DNA from: Verrucomicrobiales bacterium
GTDB taxonomy: Bacteria > Verrucomicrobiota > Verrucomicrobiia > Verrucomicrobiales > SKLO01
NCBI GenBank assembly: GCA_007123195.1
Contig: SKLO01000619.1
Location: 1 to 7,330, forward strand
Reading direction: 5' to 3'
DNA: 7,330 nt
The position numbers and the translations under genes were made by a program. The notes beneath the pieces were generated by a model. That model saw only the letters and a program-made list of their open reading frames with translations. It ran no database searches and had not been told where the DNA came from. Positions 1-5,879 of this stretch are shown here, in pieces; position 1 is the first letter of the stretch; the number at the start of each line of letters is the position of its first letter.

Positions 1-24
1 CCCGGCCTCGCGAGCGCAACGGCG

Positions 25-50
25 GTAGGTTGAGTCGCTGCAATTCGACC
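25..50 (+). repeat. REP-like palindrome, copy 1 (GTAG head plus imperfect stem)
   Basis: GTAG at 25-28 leads into a stem-loop whose arms are 28-37 (GGTTGAGTCG) and 41-50 (CAATTCGACC), with loop CTG. Pairing gives seven Watson-Crick pairs, two G·T wobbles and one C×A mismatch. A related sequence lies inverted at 163-188. The two share CGGTAGGTTGA (from base 23 here) and CAATTCGA and differ mainly in the seven bases between. A GTAG tetranucleotide before an imperfect palindrome is the known layout of REP elements mobilised by RAYT (Y1-type) transposases. Membership of that class is inferred; no RAYT gene is in view. Confidence 0.5.
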
Positions 51-93
51 GGGGTGCGGGTCGCTCGTTCCCTGCGCCTTCTTCCTTCACGGC

Positions 94-116
94 CTCTTTC
101 GCACGCTGCGAATGAG
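94..116. repeat. Inverted repeat (9-bp stem with one mismatch)
   Basis: Arms TTCGCA (98-103) and TGCGAA (107-112) pair perfectly around a CGC loop. After a T×T mismatch (97/113) three more pairs extend it (CTC at 94-96 with GAG at 114-116). It sits between the two REP-like palindromes and may be part of the same composite element. No U-tract follows on either strand, so it is not a typical intrinsic terminator. Confidence 0.45.
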
Positions 117-140
117 ACCGCCGCGTGGTCCCGGCACCCG

Positions 141-161
141 CCTGTGCGCCTCACGCACAGG
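141..161. repeat. Perfect 8-bp GC-rich hairpin
   Basis: CCTGTGCG (141-148) and CGCACAGG (154-161) are exact reverse complements separated by the five-base loop CCTCA. It lies about 125 bases beyond the DUF1501 stop codon and one base from the second REP-like palindrome. A role in ending or protecting the 3' end of the PSD1-DUF1501 transcript is possible, but there is no T-run after it on the minus strand. It may simply be internal to the REP-like pair. Confidence 0.5.
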
Positions 162-162
162 A

Positions 163-188
163 GATCGAATTGCGCCAATTCAACCTAC
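163..188 (-). repeat. REP-like palindrome, copy 2, inverted relative to copy 1
   Basis: Read on the minus strand, GTAG (188-185) begins a stem-loop with arms GGTTGAATTG (185-176) and CAATTCGATC (172-163) and loop GCG. All ten positions pair: eight Watson-Crick and two G·T wobbles. It is better paired than copy 1. Copy 1 points right and copy 2 points left, so the two GTAG heads form the outer ends of a unit of about 165 bases, as in REP doublets (REPIN/BIME-type arrangements). The wobbles pair as RNA only in the minus-strand sense. Confidence 0.5.
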
Positions 189-224
189 CGGGCTGCCGCA
201 CGGCCGCTGCACCAGCGTCCGGAC

Positions 225-259
225 CTTTTACTTTTCACTCTTGACCTTTTACTTTCAAG
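225..259. repeat. Degenerate heptamer tandem run, consensus about TTTTNAC
   Basis: Five consecutive seven-base units can be read on the plus strand: CTTTTAC (225-231), TTTTCAC, TCTTGAC, CTTTTAC (246-252) and a degraded TTTCAAG. As a longer unit, GACCTTTTACTTT occurs at 222-234 and again at 243-255, exactly three heptamers apart. It is a conspicuously T-rich island in GC-rich DNA, 27 bases downstream of the DUF1501 stop. Read on the minus strand it is A-rich, so it cannot act as the U-tract for that operon. Confidence 0.6.
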
Positions 260-285
260 TTGGTCGGGAGGGTTGCCTCACCGCA

Positions 286-1734
286 TCACCCCAGCACCTC
301 CCGAATGATCCCGCCGTGTACGTCGGTGAGGCGTTGGTCGGCGCCGTTGTGGTAGAACGACAGCCGGCGGTAGTCGAGGCCCAGCAGGTGCAGCACGGTG
401 CCGTAGAATTCCCACACCGTGGTGGGCCGGCGCTCGGCCCGGCGGCCGAAATCGTCGGTGGCGCCAACGTCGATGCCGCCGCGCACTCCGGCGCCCATCA
501 TCCACACGGTGAATCCGTCAGGGTTGTGGTCGCGCCCGCTGGTGCCGTGCTGATGCATCGGCATGCGGCCGAACTCGGTGGTCCACAGCACCAGCGTGTC
601 CTCCAGCAGGCCGCGTTGTTTGAGGTCGCTGATCAGGGCGGCGGTGGGCTGGTCGAACACCGGGCAATGGCGCTCGTAGTCGGCCTTGAGGGTGCGGTGC
701 GCGTCCCAGTTGAGCAGGCCGTCGACGCCGCTGGCGCGCGAGGCGCAGTAGAGGTTGACGTAGCGCACCCCGCGCTCGAGCAGGCGCCGCGCGAGGATGC
801 AGTTGCGGGCGTAGGCGGCCTTGAGGTCGTTGCCGGAATCGGCGCCGTAGAGCCGGTGGATGTGCTCCGGTTCGCCGGCCACGTCGGTCACCTCGGGCGC
901 CGACAACTGCATGCGGGCGGCGAGTTGATAGGCGTGGATGCGGGCCTGCAACTCGGTTTCACCGGGCCGTTGGCGGGCGTGGTCGCGGTTGAATCCGTTG
1001 ATCAATTCGCGGGTGTCGCGCTCAAGCCGTTCGTCGATGGCCACGCCGTCGCCGCCGGCGGGCGCGAGGTTGCGGACCGGTTGGTGGTCGGCCATGACAA
1101 TCGCCTGATGGCGCGCGGGCAGGAAGCCGTTGGACCAGTTGGCCTTGCCGTTGGGCGGTTCGCCGCGGATGTCGGGGATCGCCACGTAGGCGGGCAGGTT
1201 GTCGCTCTCGCTGCCGAGCGCGTGGCTGATCCAGGCGCCGGCGGCGGGGAATCCCTCGGTCAGGTGGCCGCTGTTCATGAACACGCAGCCGGGACCGTGG
1301 GTGTTGGTCTTGGTGGTCATGCCGTGGAGGAAGGCGATGTCGTCCACATGCCCGGCCATGTGGGGCAGCATGGAGGAGAGCATCTTGCCGCGTTGGCCGC
1401 ACGGCACGAACGGCCACGGGCTTTTCATCAGCGCGCCGTTCTTGCCTTGAAAACTGACATGATCCTCCTCGCCGGGCAACATGCGTCCGTCCCACTCCTC
1501 AAGCACCGGCTTGTGCTCCCACAAGTCCATGTGCGAGGCGGCGCCGGGGCAGAAAATCTGCAGCACGCGCTTGGCGCGCGGCTGAAAATGGGCCGGCTGC
1601 AGCGCCAGGGCCGCGCGCTCGCGCTGCATCAGCCCGGCCAGGCCGACCCCGAACAGACCGCTGGTCACGCTGCCGAGGAAACGACGGCGGGTGAGGTCGT
1701 GCAGGGACGGGGATTCGGAGGCGGCGGATGGCAT
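286..1734 (-). CDS. DUF1501 family protein, Tat-exported
   Basis: This encodes a 482-residue DUF1501 (PF07394) protein; its exact reaction is not established. I start it at the ATG ending at 1734, which puts a twin-arginine motif (RRRFLG, residues 16-21) before a hydrophobic stretch, as expected for a Tat signal. An upstream in-frame GTG at 1836 would add 34 Pro/Gly-rich residues and bury that signal. Family landmarks: the N-terminal core FCPGAASHMDLWEHKP (61-76), a TNTHGPG segment (143-149), the GFPAAGAW and LPAYVAIPD region (161-188), WDAH (343-346), TEFGRMP (386-392), GRDHNPDGF (400-408) and a C-terminal HLLGLDYRRLSF...RLTDVHGGIIREVLG. The length is normal for the family. It lies 107 bases after the PSD1 gene on the same strand, a recurrent pairing in Planctomycetota and Verrucomicrobiota. 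I see no clear Shine-Dalgarno. Family assignment is very secure; function is unknown, although the fold is grouped with alkaline-phosphatase/sulfatase-like proteins. Confidence 0.95.
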   Translation of the reverse strand: MPSAASESPSLHDLTRRRFLGSVTSGLFGVGLAGLMQRERAALALQPAHFQPRAKRVLQIFCPGAASHMDLWEHKPVLEEWDGRMLPGEEDHVSFQGKNGALMKSPWPFVPCGQRGKMLSSMLPHMAGHVDDIAFLHGMTTKTNTHGPGCVFMNSGHLTEGFPAAGAWISHALGSESDNLPAYVAIPDIRGEPPNGKANWSNGFLPARHQAIVMADHQPVRNLAPAGGDGVAIDERLERDTRELINGFNRDHARQRPGETELQARIHAYQLAARMQLSAPEVTDVAGEPEHIHRLYGADSGNDLKAAYARNCILARRLLERGVRYVNLYCASRASGVDGLLNWDAHRTLKADYERHCPVFDQPTAALISDLKQRGLLEDTLVLWTTEFGRMPMHQHGTSGRDHNPDGFTVWMMGAGVRGGIDVGATDDFGRRAERRPTTVWEFYGTVLHLLGLDYRRLSFYHNGADQRLTDVHGGIIREVLG

Positions 1735-1841
1735 CTGTGTTTGGTGGTGTAACAGGGTTCCAGGGCCCGGTTGGGTGTAAGCGTCAGGACCAGGGCCGCG
1801 CGGCAACTGGTGTGGCCACGTCAGGGTCGGGGGCACGTTGG

Positions 1842-4769
1842 TCAGTCGATGAAGATCAGCTCGCTGGTGTTGAGCAGGGCGCGGGCGAACGCCGGCCAGC
1901 CGTGGACCTCGACAAACGCCAGGCCGGCGGCGATCTCGTCGTCGTCCGGCGGTCGCTGCCAGGCCAGTCGCAGCGCCTCCTGCATGCGGGCGCGGTCGTC
2001 TTGTTCCGCTCCCCCGCCGGCTTCGAGCCGTCCGGCCAGCGCCGCGGCCATGTCAAAGGTGAAGGCGTGGTTGAGCATCACCAGCGCCTGCATGGGGGTG
2101 GTGGTGGCGTCGCGTCGCGCGGTTGAGAACGCGCAGTCGGGCTGATCGAACTCGGTCAGCAGGTCGACGGTCGAGGCGCGCGCGTTGTGGTGGTAGACGG
2201 AGCGGCGCCAGGTCTCCGGTCCGTGGCGGTCGAGCGGGATGTAGGTGGCGACGTTGTCCTGATGATATTGATAGAGCCGGAAGCCGGGGCCGCCGGAATC
2301 CTCGTCGGGCAGCCGGCCGGCCACCGCCAGCATGGTGTCGCGGATTTCCTCGGCCGCCAGCCGCCGCGGCGGGAAGCGCCACAGCAGGCGGCTGTCGGCA
2401 TCGGTGCGGGCGGCGTGCTCGCGCCATTCGGACGACTGCCGCCAGGCCCGGGAGGTCATCAGCCAGCGGTGCAGGTCCTTGAGCCGCCAGTCGTTTTCCA
2501 ACAGCTGTTGCGCCAGCAGGTCGAGCAACTGCGGATGGCTGGGGCGGCCGCCCATGTAACCGAAGTCGCTGGGCGTGTCGACGATGCCGGTGCCGAAGTG
2601 GTGCTGCCAGACCCGGTTGGCCAGGACCCGTGGCGTGAGCGGATTGTCCGGGGCCACCAGCCAGTCGGCCAGCGCCAGCCGCCGTTCGTGCTCGGGCGCG
2701 TCGTGGTCGAGCTGGTAGCCCGTGGTCACCAGCTCGAGCGTTGACAGGCTCGATGGGGCCACCGGGTCGCCGTGCTGTTCCGGGCTGCCGCCGAGGAACA
2801 CATGGAACGGCCCGCGGCCGCGGTCGGCATTGCGGTTCCCCACCCAGACCACCGGCAGGGCGGGCAGTGCGGCCAGCTGGCGTTCGACCTCGCCGCGCTC
2901 GGCCCGAAGCTCGGCCAGCTCCTGCTCTTCTTCGGCGGTGATCACCGCGCGCCGCAGCCGGTGTTTGCGGTGGTTGTCGCTGACCGGTTGGCGATCGCGG
3001 CCATGGGCGACCTCTTGCCAGCTTTCGCCGTCGTCGGATACCTCGATCCGGTAATCGGCGACGAACACGAACAGGCCCTGGCCGGGTTCGGCCTCGTCGC
3101 GGGCGCTGGAGAACACCACCCGCCCGATCTCGGCCGGTTCGGCAAGGTGGATTGTCAGGGTGTTGCCGGTGGCGTGAAAGCGCGCACCGAACTGGCCGTC
3201 GATCGCCAGCTGGGGTCCGTAGGCGTCCGGGTAATCCTCCACCTGCCGCGAAGGTCCCGAGGCGGTCGCACCCTGGCTGGCCAGCGCCACGTTGCGCGGT
3301 TCGGCCCCGGTGGTCCAGATTTCGAACTCATCGATGCGAAAACCGGAGGCGGCGGCCGGATTGGTGTCGATCGACTCGCTCACCAGCCGCACGTGGGCGG
3401 CGGTCACGGGGTCGAACGCTTCCTCGACGCCGCGGCGATCGACCGGTTCGCGGGTCCATGCGGCCGCCAGTCGGTTCTCCTGCTCGGCCGTGCGCCCGGC
3501 GATGGCCTCCTCGATGCCGCCCACGCGTTCGTCGATCTCGCGGCGGCGCCCCTCGAGCGGTGTGCGCGCCTCGCGGTCGGCGGCGATCTCGTCATCGCGT
3601 GCCAGCACACGCTCGCCGTGTTCCACCGCCGAGAAGGTCGCGTAGAGCGCGTAGTAGTCGTCGATGAGAACGGGGTCGAACTTGTGGTCGTGGCAGCGGG
3701 CGCAGCCGATCGACAGGCCGAGGAAGGCCTCGCCGGTGGTGCTGATGATCTCGTCGAGAATGTTGGCGCGGATCTGGCGGGCCTGGACCTGATCTTGGTT
3801 GCCGACGTCGTCGTAGGGACCGGCGACCAGGAAGGCGCTGCCGATTTCCACCTGCGGATCACCCTTGCCGATCACGTCCCCGGCCAGGTGCTCTCGGATC
3901 AGCTGGTCGAACGGTTTGTCCTCGTTGATCGAGCGGATCACGTAGTCGCGGAACGGCCACAGGTTGGTGATGATCTGGTTGCGTTCAAAGCCGCGGCTCT
4001 CGCCGAACCGGACCACATCGAGCCAATGCCGTCCCCAGCGTTCGCCGTAGCGGGGCGACGCCAGCAGCCGGTCAATCAGCGCGGCCCAGGCCTCGTCATC
4101 GCCGGCGGGGTCGTTGACGAACGCGGTCACCTCCGCGGGCGAGGGCGGCAGGCCGTGCAGCACGTAGTGGGCGCGGCGAACCAAGGTGGCGCGCTCGGCC
4201 GGCGGGTTGGGTTCCAGCCCGGCCCGGTGCAATTCGGACCATACATGGGCGTCGACCGGATGGGTCTGCCAGGCCGCGGGAGCTTCTTCGACCGCGGGCG
4301 GGTCGCCCGGGTCGAGGGGTTGGAACGCCCACCAATTGCGGTCGGCCTTCGACGCCTCGCGCAGGACGACATCCTCCGGCCATGGCGCGCCGGCCTTGAT
4401 CCACGCCGCCAGCAGCTCCGCTTCGTCGTCGGTCAGCGGGTCGCCCTCCTTGGGCATGTAGGGTCGGTTCTCGCCCGCGGCGGTGTCGGTCACCGACACC
4501 TGGTGGAGCAGACTGGCACCCGGGTCGCCCGGGACCACCAGTCCCGCCTCGGGGTCGAGGACCTGGCTGGCCATGGCGAGGGAGACGTCGCCCTGGACGT
4601 TGTTCGGGTTGTGGCAGGCGAGGCACTTGGCTTCCAGCACCGGCTGCAGTGCATTAAACGATGCGGCCGCATCGGCATCGGCCAGGGACTCTGCCGTGGT
4701 CGCCCCGGCCAATGCCGTGATCGCAGTCAGGACAAGGGTCGCCGCCCCGGCAGCCCGGCGGCGACACAT
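1842..4769 (-). CDS. Secreted PSCyt1 / DUF1549 / DUF1553 (PSD1) cytochrome-like protein with a discoidin-type insert
   Basis: This 975-residue protein is counted from the ATG ending at 4769. That start gives a clean Sec signal (MCRRR, hydrophobic core, cleavage near residue 26). A GTG at 4814 would add 15 residues. Domains in order: PSCyt1 (PF07635) at about 40-130 with the haem-binding CLACH (49-53) and a likely axial Met in PYMPKEGDPLT (103-113); DUF1549 (PF07583) at about 172-380, including SPRYGERWGRHWLDVVRF and a second CxxCH, CARCHDHKFDP (356-366); a charged coiled-coil-like stretch at 390-435; a discoidin-like beta domain at about 455-590 (RNVALASQGATASG ... YRIEVSDDGESWQEV); a second short coiled coil at 611-635; and DUF1553/PSD1 (PF07587) at about 695-955 (PLTPRVLANRVWQHHFGTG, SDFGYMGGRPSHP). 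The haem motif implies maturation outside the cytoplasm. It is probably the first gene of an operon with the DUF1501 gene. A role in polysaccharide use is often suspected for this family but is not shown here. Confidence 0.95.
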   Translation of the reverse strand: MCRRRAAGAATLVLTAITALAGATTAESLADADAAASFNALQPVLEAKCLACHNPNNVQGDVSLAMASQVLDPEAGLVVPGDPGASLLHQVSVTDTAAGENRPYMPKEGDPLTDDEAELLAAWIKAGAPWPEDVVLREASKADRNWWAFQPLDPGDPPAVEEAPAAWQTHPVDAHVWSELHRAGLEPNPPAERATLVRRAHYVLHGLPPSPAEVTAFVNDPAGDDEAWAALIDRLLASPRYGERWGRHWLDVVRFGESRGFERNQIITNLWPFRDYVIRSINEDKPFDQLIREHLAGDVIGKGDPQVEIGSAFLVAGPYDDVGNQDQVQARQIRANILDEIISTTGEAFLGLSIGCARCHDHKFDPVLIDDYYALYATFSAVEHGERVLARDDEIAADREARTPLEGRRREIDERVGGIEEAIAGRTAEQENRLAAAWTREPVDRRGVEEAFDPVTAAHVRLVSESIDTNPAAASGFRIDEFEIWTTGAEPRNVALASQGATASGPSRQVEDYPDAYGPQLAIDGQFGARFHATGNTLTIHLAEPAEIGRVVFSSARDEAEPGQGLFVFVADYRIEVSDDGESWQEVAHGRDRQPVSDNHRKHRLRRAVITAEEEQELAELRAERGEVERQLAALPALPVVWVGNRNADRGRGPFHVFLGGSPEQHGDPVAPSSLSTLELVTTGYQLDHDAPEHERRLALADWLVAPDNPLTPRVLANRVWQHHFGTGIVDTPSDFGYMGGRPSHPQLLDLLAQQLLENDWRLKDLHRWLMTSRAWRQSSEWREHAARTDADSRLLWRFPPRRLAAEEIRDTMLAVAGRLPDEDSGGPGFRLYQYHQDNVATYIPLDRHGPETWRRSVYHHNARASTVDLLTEFDQPDCAFSTARRDATTTPMQALVMLNHAFTFDMAAALAGRLEAGGGAEQDDRARMQEALRLAWQRPPDDDEIAAGLAFVEVHGWPAFARALLNTSELIFID

Positions 4770-4877
4770 GCCGATGGCGGGACCGGGGTCGTGGCTGGCG
4801 ATGGCAGGGGACACGGTGCTGTCAACGTTGGGAGTTCGGGCCGGCTTTCAACCGCGCGGTGGCTGATCAGGGGGCAG

Positions 4878-4925
4878 GTGAATCAGTGAATCAGCGAATC
4901 AGTGGGTGAGTGAATCAGTGGGTCA
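4878..4925. repeat. Octamer tandem repeat, six units, consensus GTGAATCA
   Basis: Six back-to-back eight-base units can be read from 4878. Units 1, 2 and 5 are exactly GTGAATCA. Unit 3 is GCGAATCA, unit 4 GTGGGTGA and unit 6 GTGGGTCA. A nine-base relic may follow (4926-4934). On the minus strand the consensus is TGATTCAC. The period of eight would shift a reading frame, which fits non-coding DNA. It lies about 110 bases upstream of the PSD1 start and about 305 upstream of msrB. The sequence is clearly repetitive; its function is unknown. Confidence 0.85.
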
Positions 4926-5000
4926 GCAGGCTGAGCGGGACATTGCCTGGCCTGCCCATCGATCGCGCAGGGACGCCGGAAGGCCCCACGGCAGGTCCAT

Positions 5001-5021
5001 GGGCCGACAAGGTGTCGGTCC
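5001..5021. repeat. Nine-pair inverted repeat in the msrB upstream region
   Basis: GGGCCGACA (5001-5009) pairs with TGTCGGTCC (5013-5021) around a three-base loop, with one G·T wobble. Flanking CCACGG (4986-4991) is the reverse complement of CCGTGG (5021-5026), so a larger branched fold is possible, although the two stems would share base 5021. No T-run follows. It could be a protein-binding dyad or a transcript hairpin upstream of msrB. In DNA this GC-rich, chance stems are common. Confidence 0.35.
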
Positions 5022-5045
5022 CGTGGCGCGGACCTTGACTGGTGG

Positions 5046-5060
5046 CCGGCCATTGGCCGG
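5046..5060. repeat. Short inverted repeat CCGGCC-ATT-GGCCGG
   Basis: A perfect six-base dyad (5046-5051 with 5055-5060) with a three-base centre, about 170 bases upstream of the msrB start. It could be an operator-like site. There is no independent evidence for that, and the composition makes chance occurrence likely. Confidence 0.25.
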
Positions 5061-5229
5061 GATGACAGGCTGGGCAGCGGCGAGTCCCGGCCGGTTGCCC
5101 CCGGTCCCGCACGCATGGCAACACGGTGGCACGGTCGTAATGACCGCGCCAGACGGTGTCGGTGGTCTCCGGGTCGCGTGGCGTCGGCTTGGGCCTTGCG
5201 CGATGGCCGCTGCGGCGCTAGCTTGCCGG

Positions 5230-5874
5230 ATGAAGATCACGTTCCTGACCCCGCTGATGGCCGCGTTGTTCGTTGGAGGATCACTCGCTCTGGCGGCCTG
5301 TCGCGAGGACAAGCCGGAGCCGTCGGCGGAAGTGGAGGCGGAGGGGCAGGCTGGGGAAGCGGCGGGCGGCAACATCGACGGCCACGGCTTGACCGAAGCG
5401 GCTGCCGGTGATGCGGCCGAGCGTCCTTGGCGCGACTGGTCGGGCCTGAGCGACGACGAGTTGAAGGAGAAGCTGACTTCCGAGCAATACCGGGTGACCC
5501 AGCTGGACGGCACCGAGCGCCCGTTTGAGAACAAGTATGACGGCAACAAGGAGGCCGGCCTCTATGTCTGCATCATCTCCGGCGACCCCTTGTTCAGCTC
5601 CAGGCACAAGTTCGATTCCGGCACCGGCTGGCCGAGTTTCTACCAGCCGCTGGACCCGGCCACCCTGGCTGAAGTCGAGGACCGCTCGCACGGGATGATC
5701 CGCGTCGAGGTGCGTGCCAAGCGCGCCGACTCGCACCTGGGCCACGTGTTCACCGACGGCCCTCAGCCCACCGGCCTGCGCTACTGCATGAACTCGGCGG
5801 CGATGCGGTTCATCCCGGTCGACAAGCTGGAGGAAGAGGGCTACGGCGACTTCGTCGGCTTGTTCCAGGACTGA
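5230..5874 (+). CDS. msrB: Peptide-methionine (R)-S-oxide reductase MsrB, lipoprotein type
   Basis: MsrB reduces methionine-R-sulfoxide in proteins. The 214-residue product starts with a lipoprotein signal (MKITFLTPLMAALFVGG..., lipobox LAAC with lipidated Cys24), so it should be tethered in the envelope. An acidic Ala/Glu-rich linker (25-65) precedes the SelR/MsrB domain (about 74-205). Landmarks are PLFSS (120-124), SGTGWPSFYQP (130-140), SHGMIRVEVR (153-162), DSHLGHVFTDGPQPTG (167-182) and the active-site RYCMNSAAMRF (185-194, catalytic Cys186). Unlike E. coli MsrB, the zinc-ligand CxxC pairs are lost: Cys114 remains but 117 is Ser, and 163 and 166 are Ala. The usual recycling Cys in SGCGWPSF is Thr132. 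Only Cys114 and Cys186 remain in the domain. The start at 5230 is chosen for the signal peptide; I see no strong ribosome-binding site. The GNAT gene follows five bases later. Confidence 0.95.
   Translation: MKITFLTPLMAALFVGGSLALAACREDKPEPSAEVEAEGQAGEAAGGNIDGHGLTEAAAGDAAERPWRDWSGLSDDELKEKLTSEQYRVTQLDGTERPFENKYDGNKEAGLYVCIISGDPLFSSRHKFDSGTGWPSFYQPLDPATLAEVEDRSHGMIRVEVRAKRADSHLGHVFTDGPQPTGLRYCMNSAAMRFIPVDKLEEEGYGDFVGLFQD
5867..5870 (+). promoter_or_regulatory. Shine-Dalgarno-like AGGA for the GNAT gene, inside the end of msrB
   Basis: AGGA ends nine bases before the ATG at 5880 and overlaps the last codons of msrB. With only five bases between the msrB stop and this start, translation of the two genes is probably coupled. 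Confidence 0.45.
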
Positions 5875-5879
5875 CGCTG

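Larger units (their letters stand above)
1..285. other. Non-coding, hairpin-rich spacer downstream of the DUF1501 gene
   Basis: This stretch lies after the stop codon of the minus-strand DUF1501 gene, and I see no credible gene in it. Open frames here are short, Arg/Pro-rich and resemble no family. It is dense in inverted repeats: stems at 28-50, 94-116, 141-161 and 163-185, then a T-rich heptamer run at 225-259. The two outer stems are inverted copies of one another. No long T-run follows any stem in a way that would make a standard intrinsic terminator. What lies left of base 1 is unknown. Confidence 0.7.
4770..5229. other. Divergent intergenic region between the PSD1 operon and msrB
   Basis: About 460 bases separate the preferred start of the PSD1 gene (minus strand) from the start of msrB (plus strand), so promoters for both transcripts should lie here. 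What I can see is an octamer tandem run (4878-4925) and GC-rich inverted repeats at 5001-5021, 5046-5060 and 5132-5146. The frame of msrB stays open back to a GTG at 4906, but the predicted peptide is low-complexity, begins inside the octamer repeat and would place the lipoprotein signal internally, so I treat it as non-coding. I found no convincing -35/-10 pair on either strand. Confidence 0.65.

Noticed and set aside
141..161. Perfect hairpin as an intrinsic terminator for the PSD1-DUF1501 operon
   Set aside because: No T-run follows it on the minus strand. I list it as an inverted repeat only.
112..1752. 546-residue plus-strand open frame antisense to the DUF1501 gene
   Set aside because: The opposite strand encodes a full, motif-rich DUF1501 protein. 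The antisense product is Gly/Ala/Val/His-rich with no recognisable domain, as expected from the complement of GC-biased codons.
1735..1836. GTG start at 1836 for the DUF1501 gene, five bases after the PSD1 stop
   Set aside because: It would add 34 Pro/Gly-rich residues before the Tat signal. The ATG at 1734 gives the normal family length and signal position. Translational coupling at the GTG cannot be fully excluded.
4820..4825. TTGACA (minus strand) as a -35 box for the PSD1 operon
   Set aside because: At the expected spacing the minus strand reads ATCGCC, which is not a -10 sequence, and transcription would begin within or after the possible start codons.
2772..4889. 705-residue plus-strand open frame antisense to the PSD1 gene
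   Set aside because: It covers the region encoding DUF1549, the discoidin-like part and the cytochrome domain on the minus strand. It has no family features and its composition is typical of a high-GC shadow frame.
4906..5229. 108-codon in-frame extension upstream of msrB from a GTG
   Set aside because: It begins inside the octamer repeat, has no recognisable content, and would place the lipoprotein signal and lipobox in the middle of the protein.
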